Of a stretch of DNA of 64,000 bases, positions 7,820-17,631 are shown one piece after another. The number at the start of each line of letters is the position of its first letter. The first letter of the stretch is position 1. Both the position numbers and the translations under genes were made by a program. The notes under the pieces are model-generated. The model was not told where the DNA came from and did not search any database. It saw nothing but the letters and a program-made list of their open reading frames with translations. The stretch lies in the NCBI RefSeq assembly GCF_000010725.1, contig NC_013855.1, positions 691,501 to 755,500 on the forward strand, given 5' to 3'. The stretch is from Azospirillum sp. B510. GTDB lineage: Bacteria > Pseudomonadota > Alphaproteobacteria > Azospirillales > Azospirillaceae.

Positions 7820-10800
7820 TCAGGAACGGGCGGGGGGAGAGGGCGGACGCGCCGCCTCCAGGATGGCGGCCACCGCCGCCGGTTCCGGCGCGTCGGCCAG
7901 CTCCTCCAGCGTCATCGACAGCTTGCGGCGCCAGTTGGGGTATTGATCGGTGGTGCCGGGCAGGTTGATCTGGTCGCGCTCGCGCGTCAGGTCGTCCAAC
8001 TGCGCCACCGCCAGCGCCGCGTTGGTGCGGGCGAGAAAGGCATGGACCGCATGGTCCAGCATCTCGTCATAGGGGCTGTCCGGTCCGAAGCCGGCGGGCA
8101 GGGCGATCTCCGCCGCGCGCAAGGCATCGATCAGGGCGCCGCGATCGGCGTCGCGGCGGCGGCGCTGCTTCTCCTCCTCGTCCACCGCCGGATAGAGACC
8201 CTTGCCGGCCTTCAGCGTGATGTCGTCGCCCTCCCACCAGCCGCGCAGCGTGGCGAGGTCGTGGCTACCGACGGTGGCGAGCGCCAGATCGGGATAGGCG
8301 TCCGGCCCCTTGAAGCCGCCGTCGTCGGTCCATTCGAAAAAGACGACGCGGTAGCTCAGGACCCCGGCCTCGCTCATGCGCTCGCGGAAGCCGTCCGGCA
8401 CGGTGCCCAGATCCTCGCCGACGACGAGGCAGCGGTGACGCTGGCTTTCGAGCGCCAGGATCCCCAGCAGATCCTCCATCGGATAGGCGACATAGGCGCC
8501 TTCCCCCGGCGGGTGGCCTTCCGGAATCCAATAGACATGCTGGAGCGCCATGGCATGGTCGATGCGCAGCGCGCCGGCGTGGCGCATGTTGGCCCGCACC
8601 AGATCGATGAAGGGCTGGTAGCCGGCCGCGCGCAGCGCCTGCGGATGGAAGGGCGGCAGCCCCCAATCCTGCCCGGCCGGATTGAAAAGATCGGGCGGAG
8701 CGCCGACATGGGCGGCGTCGACCACCGCCTGCGGCGTCATCCAGGTCTCCGCCCCGCCGGCATCGGCGCCGACCGCCAGATCGCGGTAGAAGCCGATCGC
8801 CATGCCGAGTTCCGCCGCCCGCTCCGCCGCCAGACGCAGCTGGTCGTCGGCAAGCCATTGCAGCCAGGCGAACCAGGCGACGCGGTCGGCATGCCGGCCG
8901 GCGAATTGCACCACCGCCGGCGCCGTGGCGTCGCGGTACTCCGCCGGCCACCGATGCCAGTCGGCTTTGCCCTCACGCGCGAAATGCTCGCGCAGGGCCT
9001 GGAAGGTGGCGAAGCGTTCCAGCCCGACACCGCCCTCCGCCCAAAAGGCGTCGAAGGCGGCGCGGCGTTCCGGCTTGGCGGAGCGCTGGAAGACGGCGAA
9101 CAGCCGTTCCAGGATCGGCAGCTTCAGCCTGGACACCGCCGCGTAATCGACGTGGGTGGCGGATCTCGCGGTCTCCAGCGCCCGCCGGAACTCCGGCGAG
9201 GCGACCTGCCGGCGCGACTCCGCATCGTCAAGGAATTCGGGCACCGCCGTGACGTCGATGTAGAGCGGGTTCAGGAACAGCCGGCTGGCTGGTGAATAGG
9301 GGCTGGCATGGTCCGGATCGTCGAGGAACAGGGCATGCAGCGGGTTCAGCCCGATCACCGCCGCTCCGCGCGCCGCCGCGATGTCGGCCAGCGTCCGCAG
9401 GTCGCCGAAATCGCCGATGCCCCAGTCATGGGCGCTGCGCAGGGTGTAGAGCTGGGCCGACAGCCCCCACAGCTTCCCGCCCATCAGGATCGGCGCCGGC
9501 AGATGGCAGCGGGCGGGCGCCAGGATCAGGCGGGTCTCCGCCACGCCATGCTCCGTCTCCACCCGCAGCGTGTGGTAGCCGGCCTGGGTCAGCTCACCAA
9601 GCGGCAGTCGCCGCTCGGCATAGGTGACGTCGCCGACGGTGAGGCGGCGACAGCGCGGCAGGCTGGCGAAGCCGACGACGCCGCTCCGCGTCTCCCCCCT
9701 TTCCAATGTCAGGACATAGCGCAGGCTGCGGGTGCCATCGGGCAGGGTGACCGGCACGGTGACCGCCTTCCCCGCCCGCCGGACCACCGCCGGGGGCAGG
9801 GCGCGGCCATGGCGTTCCCCGTCGAGCCGGTCGAGATGGGCGAGCGCGGCGGCCTCGTCCCCGACCTCGACCCCCATGGCCGATAACAGGGCGCGGACGG
9901 TCTGGTCGCTGGCCGTCACCGTCGAGCCGGCGGCGTTGTCGAACGAGCGCTCGATGCCCATGCGGTCGGCCAGCCGGTCGAGCGCCGAGGCTTCCTCCAG
10001 CCACAGCACCACCGACCAGGGGCCGAGCGTATCGCCGGCCAGCCCTTGGCCTTCCGTCCACAACACCCGGCCGGATGGCGCGGGGAAGCCGGTTACCGGC
10101 GCGTCCCCCAGATTGGCGAAGCCATGCAGCCGGCTGCCGTCACCCAATGTCCAGCAGACCGTCAGCCCGGTCCCGCCGACCGCCGCATGGCTCGACACCC
10201 CGCCGGGAGCGCCGTCCAGCCGCGGCACGATCTCGGCCCGGCGCAGGGCGAGCGCCCGGCGATACCAGCCGAGCCACTCCGCATGCTCCGCCGTCCCGCG
10301 CGCCTCCCAATCCAGCTTGGCCGAATCCGCCGTCTCCGGCGCGGTGGGATCGGGGATGCGGGCGCGGGCGTCGGGATCCTGGAATTCGGGGAACTTGGCG
10401 AACTCCTCCGCCCGGCCCTTGCGCACCGCGTCGGCCAGTTCCTCGCCGAAATCGCAGAAGAAGGGGAAGGGCTTGGCCGACGCCCATTCCTCGCCCATGA
10501 ACAGCATGGGGATGCCGGGACCGAGCAGGGAGAGGATGGTCGCGGCGCGCACGGCTTCCGCCTTGGCGATGTGGGAGATGCGCTCGCCGAAGGCGCGGTT
10601 GCCGATCTGGTCATGGTTCTGGAGGAAGGTGACGAAGGCGGTCGGCGGCAGATGGGCCGACGGCTCCCCGCGCAATTCGCCGTCGCGGAAGGCCGACGGG
10701 TCGCCCTGGAAGGCGAAGCCCTCCGCCAGCGCGCGGCCCCATTTGGCCGGATCATGGGCGTAATCGACGTAATAGCCGCCATCCTCGCCGGTCGCGGCGC

Positions 10801-13450
10801 TGTGCAGGCAGTGATGCAGATCGTCGTTCCACTGGGCGGTGTGCCAGCGCGGATCGCCCTCATGGTGGCGGGCCAGGAAACGCGCCTGGTTGGCGTCGTT
10901 CTCCAGAACCAGATGGACATGGCGCCGGTTCTGGAAATGGCCGTGCACCCGTTCCGCCAGCTCCTCCAGCACATGGCGCCCGCTGTCGTCGATGATGGCG
11001 TGGACGGCGTCCAGCCGCAGCCCGTCGAGATGGAACTCCTCCAGCCAATACAACGCGTTGTGGACGAGGAAGTCGCGCACCGGCCCGCTGCGTTTGCCGT
11101 CGACATTGATGGCCGCCCCCCACGGCGTCTTGTGACGGTCGGTGAAGAAGCTGCCGGCGAAGGCGTGGAGGTAATTCCCCTCCGGCCCGAAATGATTGTA
11201 GACCACGTCGAGGAAGACCATCAGGCCACGGGCATGGGCCTCCTGCACCAGAGTCTTCAAATCCTCCGGCCGGCCATAGGCGCTGTCGGGGGCGAAGGGC
11301 AGAACCCCGTCATAGCCCCAGTTGCGCGTGCCGGGGAAATCGGCCACCGGCATCAGCTCGATCGCGGTGACGCCCAGCTCGACCAGATGGTCCAGCCGGT
11401 CGATGGCGGACAGGAAGGTGCCCTCCGGGGTGAAGCTGCCGACATGCAGCTCATACAGCACCGTCTCGTGCCAGGGCCGGCCGGTCCAGGCGGCGTCGGT
11501 CCAGGCATGGACGCCGGGGTCGATGACCTCCGACGTGCCATGCACGTCGTCCGGCTGGAAGCGGGAGGCCGGATCCGGCACCGCCAGCCCGTCCGGCAGG
11601 ACGAAGCGGTAGCGGCTGCCGGCCTGCGCCCGCGCGGTGGTCAGGCCGAACCAGCCGCCGCCCCCGTCCCCGCCCCCGTCCCCGCCCTGGCCCTCCATCG
11701 CCACCGGCTGGCCGCCATCGTCGAGCGACAGCAGAACCGACGCCACCGACGGCGCCCAGAGCGAGAAGCGGACGGAGCCGTCGGCCTGAACCTCGGCCCC
11801 GAAGGGCATGGGATGGCGGCGGCGGCGTTCGTCCACCGGGACGACGCGGTCACGGTCGCGGCTGGCGATCTCCGGCCCGGCATCGGCGCGAATGATGGCG
11901 GTGATGCCGGCCAGCGGGATCGCCACCCAATCCGGGCGGTTGGCCAGTTCATATCCGACCTCGTAGAGCGCCTTCTCCAGCAGGAACAGCTTCAGCAGGG
12001 TGGCCGCCGCCTGCGGATCGCGCGGAAAGCCGGGGCAGTCGCCGATGGCGTCGCGATAGCCGTCGAGGAAGGCGGCCGACGCCGCCCCCTCCCACCAGGA
12101 CAGCCAGGCCATGCGGGCGTCACGCGACGGGCCGTCGAGATCGGCCGGGATCGCGTCGCGCGCCATGGCGGCGGCATAGGCGACGGAGCGCAGCATGCCG
12201 GCGACGTCGCGCAGGACGCAATGCTTGGCCCGCCGCTCCGCCAGCGGGCGCATCGGCTCGCCTTCGAAATCGACGATCTGCACGTCGCCACGCGACACCA
12301 GCACCTGTCCGAGATGATAGTCCCCGTGCAGCCGCATGGCGCTGAGACCGGCCTCGGCGGGGACCAGCGCGTCGATCTGCGCCATCACCGCCGCCTCGCT
12401 CGCCGCCAGGGCGGCGGCCGGCGCGGCGATGGCAGGGTCCAGCCTCGGGGCGGCGGCGCTCAGCCGCTCCAGCACGCGCTTCGCCAGGGTCCGCACACCG
12501 CCCGCCCACTCCTTCAGCCGCTCCGGGGTCGCCGGCTCCGGCGTGAAGGCGTCGCCGCCGCCGGGGATGGCGAGCGCCCGGTGAAGCTCGGCCGTCCGCC
12601 GGCCCAGCAGGCGCAGGAAGCCGACACTGCCGGAGTCGGCGGACTTGGCCGCGTCGCCATCCTCGAAACGGGCGACCCTGCCGGTCAGGTGCCCGGTGAC
12701 ATGGCTCCAGCCGTCCGTCGCCTCCGGGATCAGCTCCTGAAGCACGCACAGCGTGGTGGAGCCCGAGCTGTTGGCCCGCTCCACCCAGCCCAGCAGAGCC
12801 GGCGTGTTGGGGAAGCGCGCCACCTCGGTCAGGAAGCGGCCGACCTCCAGTTCGGGATGGATGCCGGGCTCCAGCTTGCGCAGCCCCTTGAGGATGGCGG
12901 TGTCGCCGATGCGGATGGAGGTGTTGGACTGCTCCGCCGTCATCCGGCGCAGCGGGGCGTCGGCGTTCAATTCTTCCGCCATCGCCGCGCAAGCGCGGGT
13001 ATGGCCGGCGGTCAGGCCGGCGGACAGCGCCGTTTCGCCCGGCTGGCGGTCGCGCTTCAGGATGGCGTCCAGCAGCGCGCGTACCACGCCGTCATCGGCA
13101 TAGCCGTCGCGCAGGCGGCCGGGAACCGGCAGGTCCCTGGAACCGGCGATCACCGAGGCGTCCTCGCCGACGCCACGATCGAGGATCAGGGGGAGCTGGT
13201 AGAGCTGCGGCTCCCGTCCGGGCGGCTCGACCCGCAGCAGGCAGAGCTGGGCCTGTCCCCCGCCGGCGAGCGGCAGCGGCAGGGCGTCGACGATGCGCAC
13301 GACCGGCCGGCCGGCGTCCTTCGCCGCGTACCAGCGACGGGTCAGCAGATGGTCCGGCAGCAGATCGTCCTGGAGGCGGGACAGGATCTCGCTTTCAAGC
13401 GGGTTCGCCAGAATGTTCGACTGGGCATGTGGCTGCGGCGCGGTGGACAC
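7820..13450 (-). CDS. Three-domain fusion: maltokinase - maltooligosyltrehalose trehalohydrolase (TreZ) - 4-alpha-glucanotransferase (MalQ)
   Basis: Start set at GTG 13450, preceded by GGGGAGGAG; the frame is open 75 codons further up but without domain content. The 1876-residue product carries three full-length enzymes. Residues about 1-540 are a maltokinase (Mak/Pep2), with HGDYHLGQVL and QIVDFEGEPMRPLAERR. Residues about 545-1150 are TreZ (GH13), with a beta-sandwich start (VRFSLWAPS), DVVYNHFGPEG, LDGLRLDAVHAI, LVLENDANQARF and FLQNHDQIGNRAFGER. Residues about 1155-1876 are MalQ (GH77), with LWGLSAQLYTLRSAHDWGIG, RIDHAMALQHVYW, VVGEDLGTVPDG and GSHDLATLRGWW. Together with TreY next door this covers maltodextrin disproportionation, trehalose release and maltose-1-phosphate formation. 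The single uninterrupted frame argues for a real fusion. Confidence 0.92.
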   Translation of the reverse strand: MSTAPQPHAQSNILANPLESEILSRLQDDLLPDHLLTRRWYAAKDAGRPVVRIVDALPLPLAGGGQAQLCLLRVEPPGREPQLYQLPLILDRGVGEDASVIAGSRDLPVPGRLRDGYADDGVVRALLDAILKRDRQPGETALSAGLTAGHTRACAAMAEELNADAPLRRMTAEQSNTSIRIGDTAILKGLRKLEPGIHPELEVGRFLTEVARFPNTPALLGWVERANSSGSTTLCVLQELIPEATDGWSHVTGHLTGRVARFEDGDAAKSADSGSVGFLRLLGRRTAELHRALAIPGGGDAFTPEPATPERLKEWAGGVRTLAKRVLERLSAAAPRLDPAIAAPAAALAASEAAVMAQIDALVPAEAGLSAMRLHGDYHLGQVLVSRGDVQIVDFEGEPMRPLAERRAKHCVLRDVAGMLRSVAYAAAMARDAIPADLDGPSRDARMAWLSWWEGAASAAFLDGYRDAIGDCPGFPRDPQAAATLLKLFLLEKALYEVGYELANRPDWVAIPLAGITAIIRADAGPEIASRDRDRVVPVDERRRRHPMPFGAEVQADGSVRFSLWAPSVASVLLSLDDGGQPVAMEGQGGDGGGDGGGGWFGLTTARAQAGSRYRFVLPDGLAVPDPASRFQPDDVHGTSEVIDPGVHAWTDAAWTGRPWHETVLYELHVGSFTPEGTFLSAIDRLDHLVELGVTAIELMPVADFPGTRNWGYDGVLPFAPDSAYGRPEDLKTLVQEAHARGLMVFLDVVYNHFGPEGNYLHAFAGSFFTDRHKTPWGAAINVDGKRSGPVRDFLVHNALYWLEEFHLDGLRLDAVHAIIDDSGRHVLEELAERVHGHFQNRRHVHLVLENDANQARFLARHHEGDPRWHTAQWNDDLHHCLHSAATGEDGGYYVDYAHDPAKWGRALAEGFAFQGDPSAFRDGELRGEPSAHLPPTAFVTFLQNHDQIGNRAFGERISHIAKAEAVRAATILSLLGPGIPMLFMGEEWASAKPFPFFCDFGEELADAVRKGRAEEFAKFPEFQDPDARARIPDPTAPETADSAKLDWEARGTAEHAEWLGWYRRALALRRAEIVPRLDGAPGGVSSHAAVGGTGLTVCWTLGDGSRLHGFANLGDAPVTGFPAPSGRVLWTEGQGLAGDTLGPWSVVLWLEEASALDRLADRMGIERSFDNAAGSTVTASDQTVRALLSAMGVEVGDEAAALAHLDRLDGERHGRALPPAVVRRAGKAVTVPVTLPDGTRSLRYVLTLERGETRSGVVGFASLPRCRRLTVGDVTYAERRLPLGELTQAGYHTLRVETEHGVAETRLILAPARCHLPAPILMGGKLWGLSAQLYTLRSAHDWGIGDFGDLRTLADIAAARGAAVIGLNPLHALFLDDPDHASPYSPASRLFLNPLYIDVTAVPEFLDDAESRRQVASPEFRRALETARSATHVDYAAVSRLKLPILERLFAVFQRSAKPERRAAFDAFWAEGGVGLERFATFQALREHFAREGKADWHRWPAEYRDATAPAVVQFAGRHADRVAWFAWLQWLADDQLRLAAERAAELGMAIGFYRDLAVGADAGGAETWMTPQAVVDAAHVGAPPDLFNPAGQDWGLPPFHPQALRAAGYQPFIDLVRANMRHAGALRIDHAMALQHVYWIPEGHPPGEGAYVAYPMEDLLGILALESQRHRCLVVGEDLGTVPDGFRERMSEAGVLSYRVVFFEWTDDGGFKGPDAYPDLALATVGSHDLATLRGWWEGDDITLKAGKGLYPAVDEEEKQRRRRDADRGALIDALRAAEIALPAGFGPDSPYDEMLDHAVHAFLARTNAALAVAQLDDLTRERDQINLPGTTDQYPNWRRKLSMTLEELADAPEPAAVAAILEAARPPSPPARS

Positions 13451-13598
13451 GAGGGCTCCTCCCCTGTTGGGCGCTGGGTGGCGTGTCGCTCCAACAGCGC
13501 GGAGAGCCGGAGTTCCCGCACCCGCGAAGCCGCTTCGACGAACGCCTGCGCCCTTCCTCCGAAAGAGTGGTCGGACGGTGGTGATTGGGCGGCGGTGG

Positions 13599-13907
13599 TC
13601 AGACGGTTCGCGGATGGTGCGGCAGATGGGCGAGCCGCCCGATCCGCTCGGCCACTTGCAGGGCCTCGACGACATCGTCCAGCCGTCCGTCGCGCATCAG
13701 ATTGTGCGCATGGGTGTTCAGCGCGGCGACGACGGCCCGTTCATCGGATACGCCACGGGCCGGCTGGCCATCCGGGTCGAGCACGGTGGCGCCAAGCGCC
13801 GCCATGGCCTCCGCGGTCAGGTTCACGGCCTCGGACAGGGCTTCCTCATCGTCGTCCGCGGCAATCAGGATCGGTTCCAGAAGTTCCGCAAGGAGACGGG
13901 GGGTCAT
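13599..13907 (-). CDS. Small uncharacterised acidic helical protein
   Basis: 102 residues from ATG 13907; GAGG lies nine bases upstream, while an ATG at 13916 sits directly on that GAGG and is less likely. The protein is acidic and helical: RLLAELLEPILIAADDDEEA, then a helix with AVNLTAEAMAALG, and a C-terminal half NTHAHNLMRDGRLDDVVEAL. I do not recognise the family. It lies upstream of the fusion gene on the same strand, 148 bases away, and downstream of dctD with a 250-base gap that shows no other gene. Confidence 0.55.
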   Translation of the reverse strand: MTPRLLAELLEPILIAADDDEEALSEAVNLTAEAMAALGATVLDPDGQPARGVSDERAVVAALNTHAHNLMRDGRLDDVVEALQVAERIGRLAHLPHHPRTV

Positions 13908-14159
13908 GGTGCTCATCCTCGGTGACATTCTCAGGCCGTCCCCCTCGATGCCGGTGCTGCGTGGTCTCAATCGATACAACAGCCGGAACGAAGGAAAGGT
14001 CCGTCCCGCCGCGCCACCGGCGGCTGTCCGCCATATGGGAAAGGCAAATGGGAAGCGCGAAAATCCCCGGCAAGCGTCGGCGCCCGTCAACTGCCCCGAT
14101 GGGGGATGGCCGACAATCCAAAAGCCGATGAACTCAAATTTGGGAAATCATACACCCTG

Positions 14160-15515
14160 TCATTCCAGAAAATCGTCGCGGCTCAATCCGTAACGCTTCA
14201 GCTTGTCGTAGAAGGTCTTGCGCGGGATGTTCAGCGCCTCGATGGCGGCCTTCACGCTGCCGCGCTGACGGGCGAGCTCGGACTGGATCAGCCCCTTCTC
14301 GTAGAGATCGACCTGCTCGGCCAGGGACAGCGGGGAGGGCGCGGACACCGGCGCCGGCGCCACGTCCTCCAGCCCCAGCACGAAGCGGTCGGCCGCGTTG
14401 CGCAACTCGCGGACATTGCCCGGCCAGTCCTGGCCGATCAGCCGCTGCATTTGCTCGCGGGTCGGCGTCCCCGGCTCGCGGTTGTAGCGGCCGGCGGCCT
14501 GGGCGACGAAATGCTGGAACAGCAGCGGGATATCGTCCCGCCGCTCGCGCAGGGGCGGGATGGTCAGCACCACCACGTTCAGCCGGTAATAGAGGTCGGC
14601 GCGGAATTTCCCGGCATCGGCCGCCTGCCGCAGATCGGCCTTGGTGGCGGCGACGACCCGCAGGTCGACCGGCACCTGCTCGTTCGATCCCAGCGGCTCG
14701 ACCACCCGCTCCTGGATCACCCGCAACAGCTTGACCTGCAAGGCCAGCGGCATGCTTTCGATCTCGTCCAGGAACAGGGTGCCGCCGCCGGCATGCTCGA
14801 TCCGGCCGATCCGGCGCTTGGCGGCCCCGGTGAAGGCGCCGGCCTCATGCCCGAACAGCTCGCTCTCGAAGATGGTTTCCGGCATGGCGCCGCAATTCAG
14901 CGCGACGAAGGGGTTCTTGCGCCGGCCGCTGGCGGCGTGCAGTGCGCGGGCGACCATCTCCTTGCCGGTGCCGGTCTCGCCGAACACCAGCACGTCGGCG
15001 TCGGTGTCGGCGACCGCGGCGATGGTGGCGCGCAGCCGCTCGATGCCGGGGGTGCGGCCGACGATGGTCTCCGCCGGATCGCTGCCGCCGGCGATCCGCG
15101 CCCGCAGCCGGCGGTTCTCCAGAACCAGCCGCCGCTTCTCCACCGCGCGTCGCGCCACCTCGGTCAGCCGGTCGGAGGGGAAGGGCTTTTCCAGGAAGTC
15201 GTAGGCGCCGTTGCGCATCGCCTCCACCGCCATCGGCACGTCGCCATGACCGGTGATCAGGATGACCGGCAGGTCGGGATCGATCTCCCGCACCCGCGCC
15301 AGCAGGGCGAGCCCATCCATCTGCGGCATGCGCACGTCGGTGACGAGGCAGCCCGGCCAGTCGCGCGCGACATGGCGCAGGGCGCGCTCGGCCCCATCGC
15401 AGGCGGTGACCTCGAAGCCCGCCAGCTCCAGCGCCTGCTGTCCGGCGAGCCGCACCGCGCGCTCGTCATCGACGAACAGCACGCTGCCGGCGGCCTCGGG
15501 AATCGGCTGGCTCAT
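14160..15515 (-). CDS. dctD: Sigma-54-dependent response regulator of C4-dicarboxylate transport
   Basis: 451 residues with three domains. Receiver (about 10-125): VLFVDDERAV, phospho-acceptor Asp in LVTDVRMPQMDG, Lys in FLEKPFPSD. AAA+ sigma-54 interaction domain (about 150-380): Walker A GETGTGKE, the sigma-54 contact loop GAFTGA, Walker B GGTLFLDEIESMP. C-terminal Fis-type helix-turn-helix: SVKAAIEALNIPRKTFYDKL. DctD activates dctA when phosphorylated by DctB in the presence of C4-dicarboxylates. Its ATG overlaps the dctB stop by four bases. Candidate binding dyads and a -24/-12 promoter lie between dctB and dctA. Confidence 0.94.
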   Translation of the reverse strand: MSQPIPEAAGSVLFVDDERAVRLAGQQALELAGFEVTACDGAERALRHVARDWPGCLVTDVRMPQMDGLALLARVREIDPDLPVILITGHGDVPMAVEAMRNGAYDFLEKPFPSDRLTEVARRAVEKRRLVLENRRLRARIAGGSDPAETIVGRTPGIERLRATIAAVADTDADVLVFGETGTGKEMVARALHAASGRRKNPFVALNCGAMPETIFESELFGHEAGAFTGAAKRRIGRIEHAGGGTLFLDEIESMPLALQVKLLRVIQERVVEPLGSNEQVPVDLRVVAATKADLRQAADAGKFRADLYYRLNVVVLTIPPLRERRDDIPLLFQHFVAQAAGRYNREPGTPTREQMQRLIGQDWPGNVRELRNAADRFVLGLEDVAPAPVSAPSPLSLAEQVDLYEKGLIQSELARQRGSVKAAIEALNIPRKTFYDKLKRYGLSRDDFLE

Positions 15516-17365
15516 TGACTGTGCTCCATGGGGACCGGCTCCGCGGTGGTGAGCCGCAGGGTGAAGACGGCGCCGTGACCGGGCTTGCCGTCGCGGTTGG
15601 CGGCGGTCAGGCCGCCGCCGAAATCCTCGACGATGCCATGGCTGATCGACAGCCCCAGCCCCAGCCCCTCGCCGGCCTCCTTGGTGGTGAAGAAGGGGAC
15701 GAACAGGCGGGGCAGGTCGGCCTCGGCGATGCCGCCGCCGGTGTCGGCGACGCTCAGCAGCGCCTCGCCCTCCGCCGCGACCAGCCCGATGCGCAGACGG
15801 CGCTCCGGACAGCCGCGCATGGCGTCGGCGGCGTTGCCGATCAGATTGACCAGCACCTGCTGCAACCGCACATCCTCGGCCATCACCCGGACCGGCTGGT
15901 CGGGCAGATCGGCCTCGACCGCGATGTCCTCGCGCCGCAGCTTGGCTTCCAGCAGGGCCAGCGCCTGGGCGACCGCGCCCTGGACCGACACCGGCCCCAG
16001 CGTGCCCGAGGCGCGGCGGGCGAAGCCCTTCAACTGGCGGGTGATGGCGGCCATGCGGTCGGTCAGTTCGGCGATCTCCGCCAGATTGTCGCGCACCGAG
16101 TCCAGCCGTCCGCGCTCCAGCAGGACGACCGCGTTGTCGGCGAAGCTGCGCATGGCGGCGAGCGGCTGGTTGATCTCGTGGGCGATGCCGGCCGACATCT
16201 GGCCCAGCGCCGCCAGCTTGGCCGCCTGGGTCAGCTCGTTCTCCGCCGCGCGCAGGTCGGCGGTGGCGGCGGCGACCCGGCGTTCCAGCTCCACCCGCGA
16301 CTCCTCCTGAAGGGCGAGACGCTCGACCAGGGCCACCCGGCGCAGCGCCACGGCATAGGCGGCGAGCGCCGCCATCGCCACCGCCGCCGCCGCCAGCAGG
16401 CCGGCGACCCAGGCGCGGGCGGTCACCGGATCCAGGCTGGTCAGGCTGTGCAGGGTCCAGTCGCCGCCGGGCATGGCGACGGAGGTCAGCAGATAGCGGC
16501 GCGGCCCGTCCGGCTCCTCCAGCGCGATGCGGTCGGAGGCGCCGCCGAAGGCCCAGGGCAGCACGTCCAGCCCCTCGCTGGTGCCCTCCGGCACGATGGG
16601 CAGGCTGATCGGAAGGCGGCGGGGCAGGGCATGGTAACGCCAGGACGGCATGTTGGTGATGAAGGCCACCCCGTCGCGGTCGGTCACCAGCAGCTTTTCC
16701 CGCACCGGCGTCCAGGCGCGCTCCAGCCGGTCGAAGCCCAGCTTCAGCACCACGACACCCACTGTGCGGTTTTCCGCCACCACCCGGTTGGCGGTGTAAT
16801 AGCCCGGCACCAGCGAGGTGGTGCCGAGCGCGAAATGATGCCCCTCGCCCTGCTCCATCGCCATGCGGAAATAGGGCCGGTAGGAGAAATTCTCGCCGAC
16901 GAAGCTGGCGGCGCCGTCCCAGTTGCTGGCCGCCAGCGTGGTCCCCCTGGCGTCCATCACATAGAGCGCCAGCGCGTCGAGCGCCCGCGAAATGCCCTGG
17001 AGCTTGCGGTTCAGCCGGTCCACGGCGGCCGGCGTCGGGGTGGCGAGCAGCGCGCGCACCTCGTCATCCTGGGCCAGCGCCAGGGGAACGGCGGCGTGAC
17101 GCTCCAGCTCCGCCCGCAGATTGGCGTTGTAGAGCGCCAGCTGCGCCCGCGCCGTCTCCCGCAGATCGTCCTGCGCCAGCGACGACGCCCAGCCCGCGGC
17201 CAGCGCCGCCGCCACCGGAACACCCAGCAGCAAGGCGGCCAGCAGCAGCCGGCGTGGCCGCTCCAGCGTCCGCGCCACCAGCCGGGAAGCCGGCGACAAC
17301 GCCGCGGCGGGGGAGGAAAGGGCGGTCGAATCTGTCGCCGGCTCGGTCGGATGGGTAAGCAACAT
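15512..17365 (-). CDS. dctB: C4-dicarboxylate-sensing histidine kinase
   Basis: 617 residues from ATG 17365, which has AAGGA just upstream; the frame is open 50 codons further with no signal of use. A first membrane segment (LLLAALLLGVPVAAALAAGWA) is followed by a double-Cache-like periplasmic domain with the substrate-pocket pattern FSYRPYFRMAMEQGEGHHFA and GYYTANRV, typical of DctB. A second membrane segment (VAGLLAAAAVAMAALAAYAV) and a coiled linker come next. The HisKA domain has the phospho-His in GIAHEINQPLAAM, and the ATPase domain has NLIGNAADAM, VADTGGGI and GLGLGLSIS. It is divergent from dctA and co-transcribed with dctD. Confidence 0.93.
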   Translation of the reverse strand: MLLTHPTEPATDSTALSSPAAALSPASRLVARTLERPRRLLLAALLLGVPVAAALAAGWASSLAQDDLRETARAQLALYNANLRAELERHAAVPLALAQDDEVRALLATPTPAAVDRLNRKLQGISRALDALALYVMDARGTTLAASNWDGAASFVGENFSYRPYFRMAMEQGEGHHFALGTTSLVPGYYTANRVVAENRTVGVVVLKLGFDRLERAWTPVREKLLVTDRDGVAFITNMPSWRYHALPRRLPISLPIVPEGTSEGLDVLPWAFGGASDRIALEEPDGPRRYLLTSVAMPGGDWTLHSLTSLDPVTARAWVAGLLAAAAVAMAALAAYAVALRRVALVERLALQEESRVELERRVAAATADLRAAENELTQAAKLAALGQMSAGIAHEINQPLAAMRSFADNAVVLLERGRLDSVRDNLAEIAELTDRMAAITRQLKGFARRASGTLGPVSVQGAVAQALALLEAKLRREDIAVEADLPDQPVRVMAEDVRLQQVLVNLIGNAADAMRGCPERRLRIGLVAAEGEALLSVADTGGGIAEADLPRLFVPFFTTKEAGEGLGLGLSISHGIVEDFGGGLTAANRDGKPGHGAVFTLRLTTAEPVPMEHSQ

Positions 17366-17414
17366 CGTCCTTGCACATGCTGCGCCGCAACATTGATGCC
17401 GCAGCGCTGTGAAT

Positions 17415-17465
17415 TGTGCGGATTTTCGCACATGGAAGAGGGTGCTGTCGTGCGGATTCTCGCCC
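17415..17465 (+). promoter_or_regulatory. Tandem dyads, candidate DctD upstream activator sites
   Basis: TGTGCG, six bases, CGCACA at 17415-17432 is a perfect inverted repeat (GTGCGGATTTTCGCAC core). A near copy, GTGCGGATTCTCGCCC, starts at 17450. The two copies are 34 bases apart, about three helical turns, and end about 45-75 bases before the -24 element. Tandem upstream sites at this kind of distance are known for DctD at dctA in rhizobia. The sequence is directly visible; binding is inferred. Confidence 0.65.
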
Positions 17466-17490
17466 TCCCTGTTTCGACAAATGCTTGATG

Positions 17491-17506
17491 TTGCTGGATT
17501 CAGCAA
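17491..17506. promoter_or_regulatory. Perfect 16-base dyad next to the -24 element
   Basis: TTGCTG-GATT-CAGCAA is a perfect inverted repeat that ends two bases before the -24 TGG of the dctA promoter. It differs from the upstream GTGCG dyads, so it may bind another protein, for example a repressor or co-activator acting at the promoter. No protein can be named from the sequence. Confidence 0.4.
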
Positions 17507-17507
17507 T

Positions 17508-17523
17508 TGGCCCACCGCTTGCT
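17508..17523 (+). promoter_or_regulatory. Sigma-54 (-24/-12) promoter of dctA
   Basis: TGGCCCACCGCTTGCT fits the RpoN consensus TGGCAC-N5-TTGCW with exact GG-to-GC spacing (GG at 17509-17510, GC at 17521-17522). Transcription should start near 17534, leaving a leader of about 100 bases before the dctA ATG. The match agrees with the GAFTGA-containing regulator DctD encoded divergently. Confidence 0.8.
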
Positions 17524-17631
17524 TTCATGAGCAATCAGTTGGGGCCGCCCGCCCAGCCGGTGCAAATGCCGGACGAAAGAACGGGCCCCCGCCAGGAACG
17601 CCGTTCTTAGGAACGCCACGAGGAGAGCAGC

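Noticed and set aside
13451..13675. 75-codon N-terminal extension of the fusion protein
   Set aside because: No domain content and no RBS at 13675, whereas GTG 13450 has GGGGAGGAG directly upstream.
5237..14131. Very long plus-strand open frames (over 1300 codons each) opposite treY and the fusion gene
   Set aside because: They are antisense shadows caused by high GC and codon bias. The minus-strand frames carry full TreY, maltokinase, TreZ and MalQ motifs; the plus-strand translations are His/Arg/Gly-rich with no domain.
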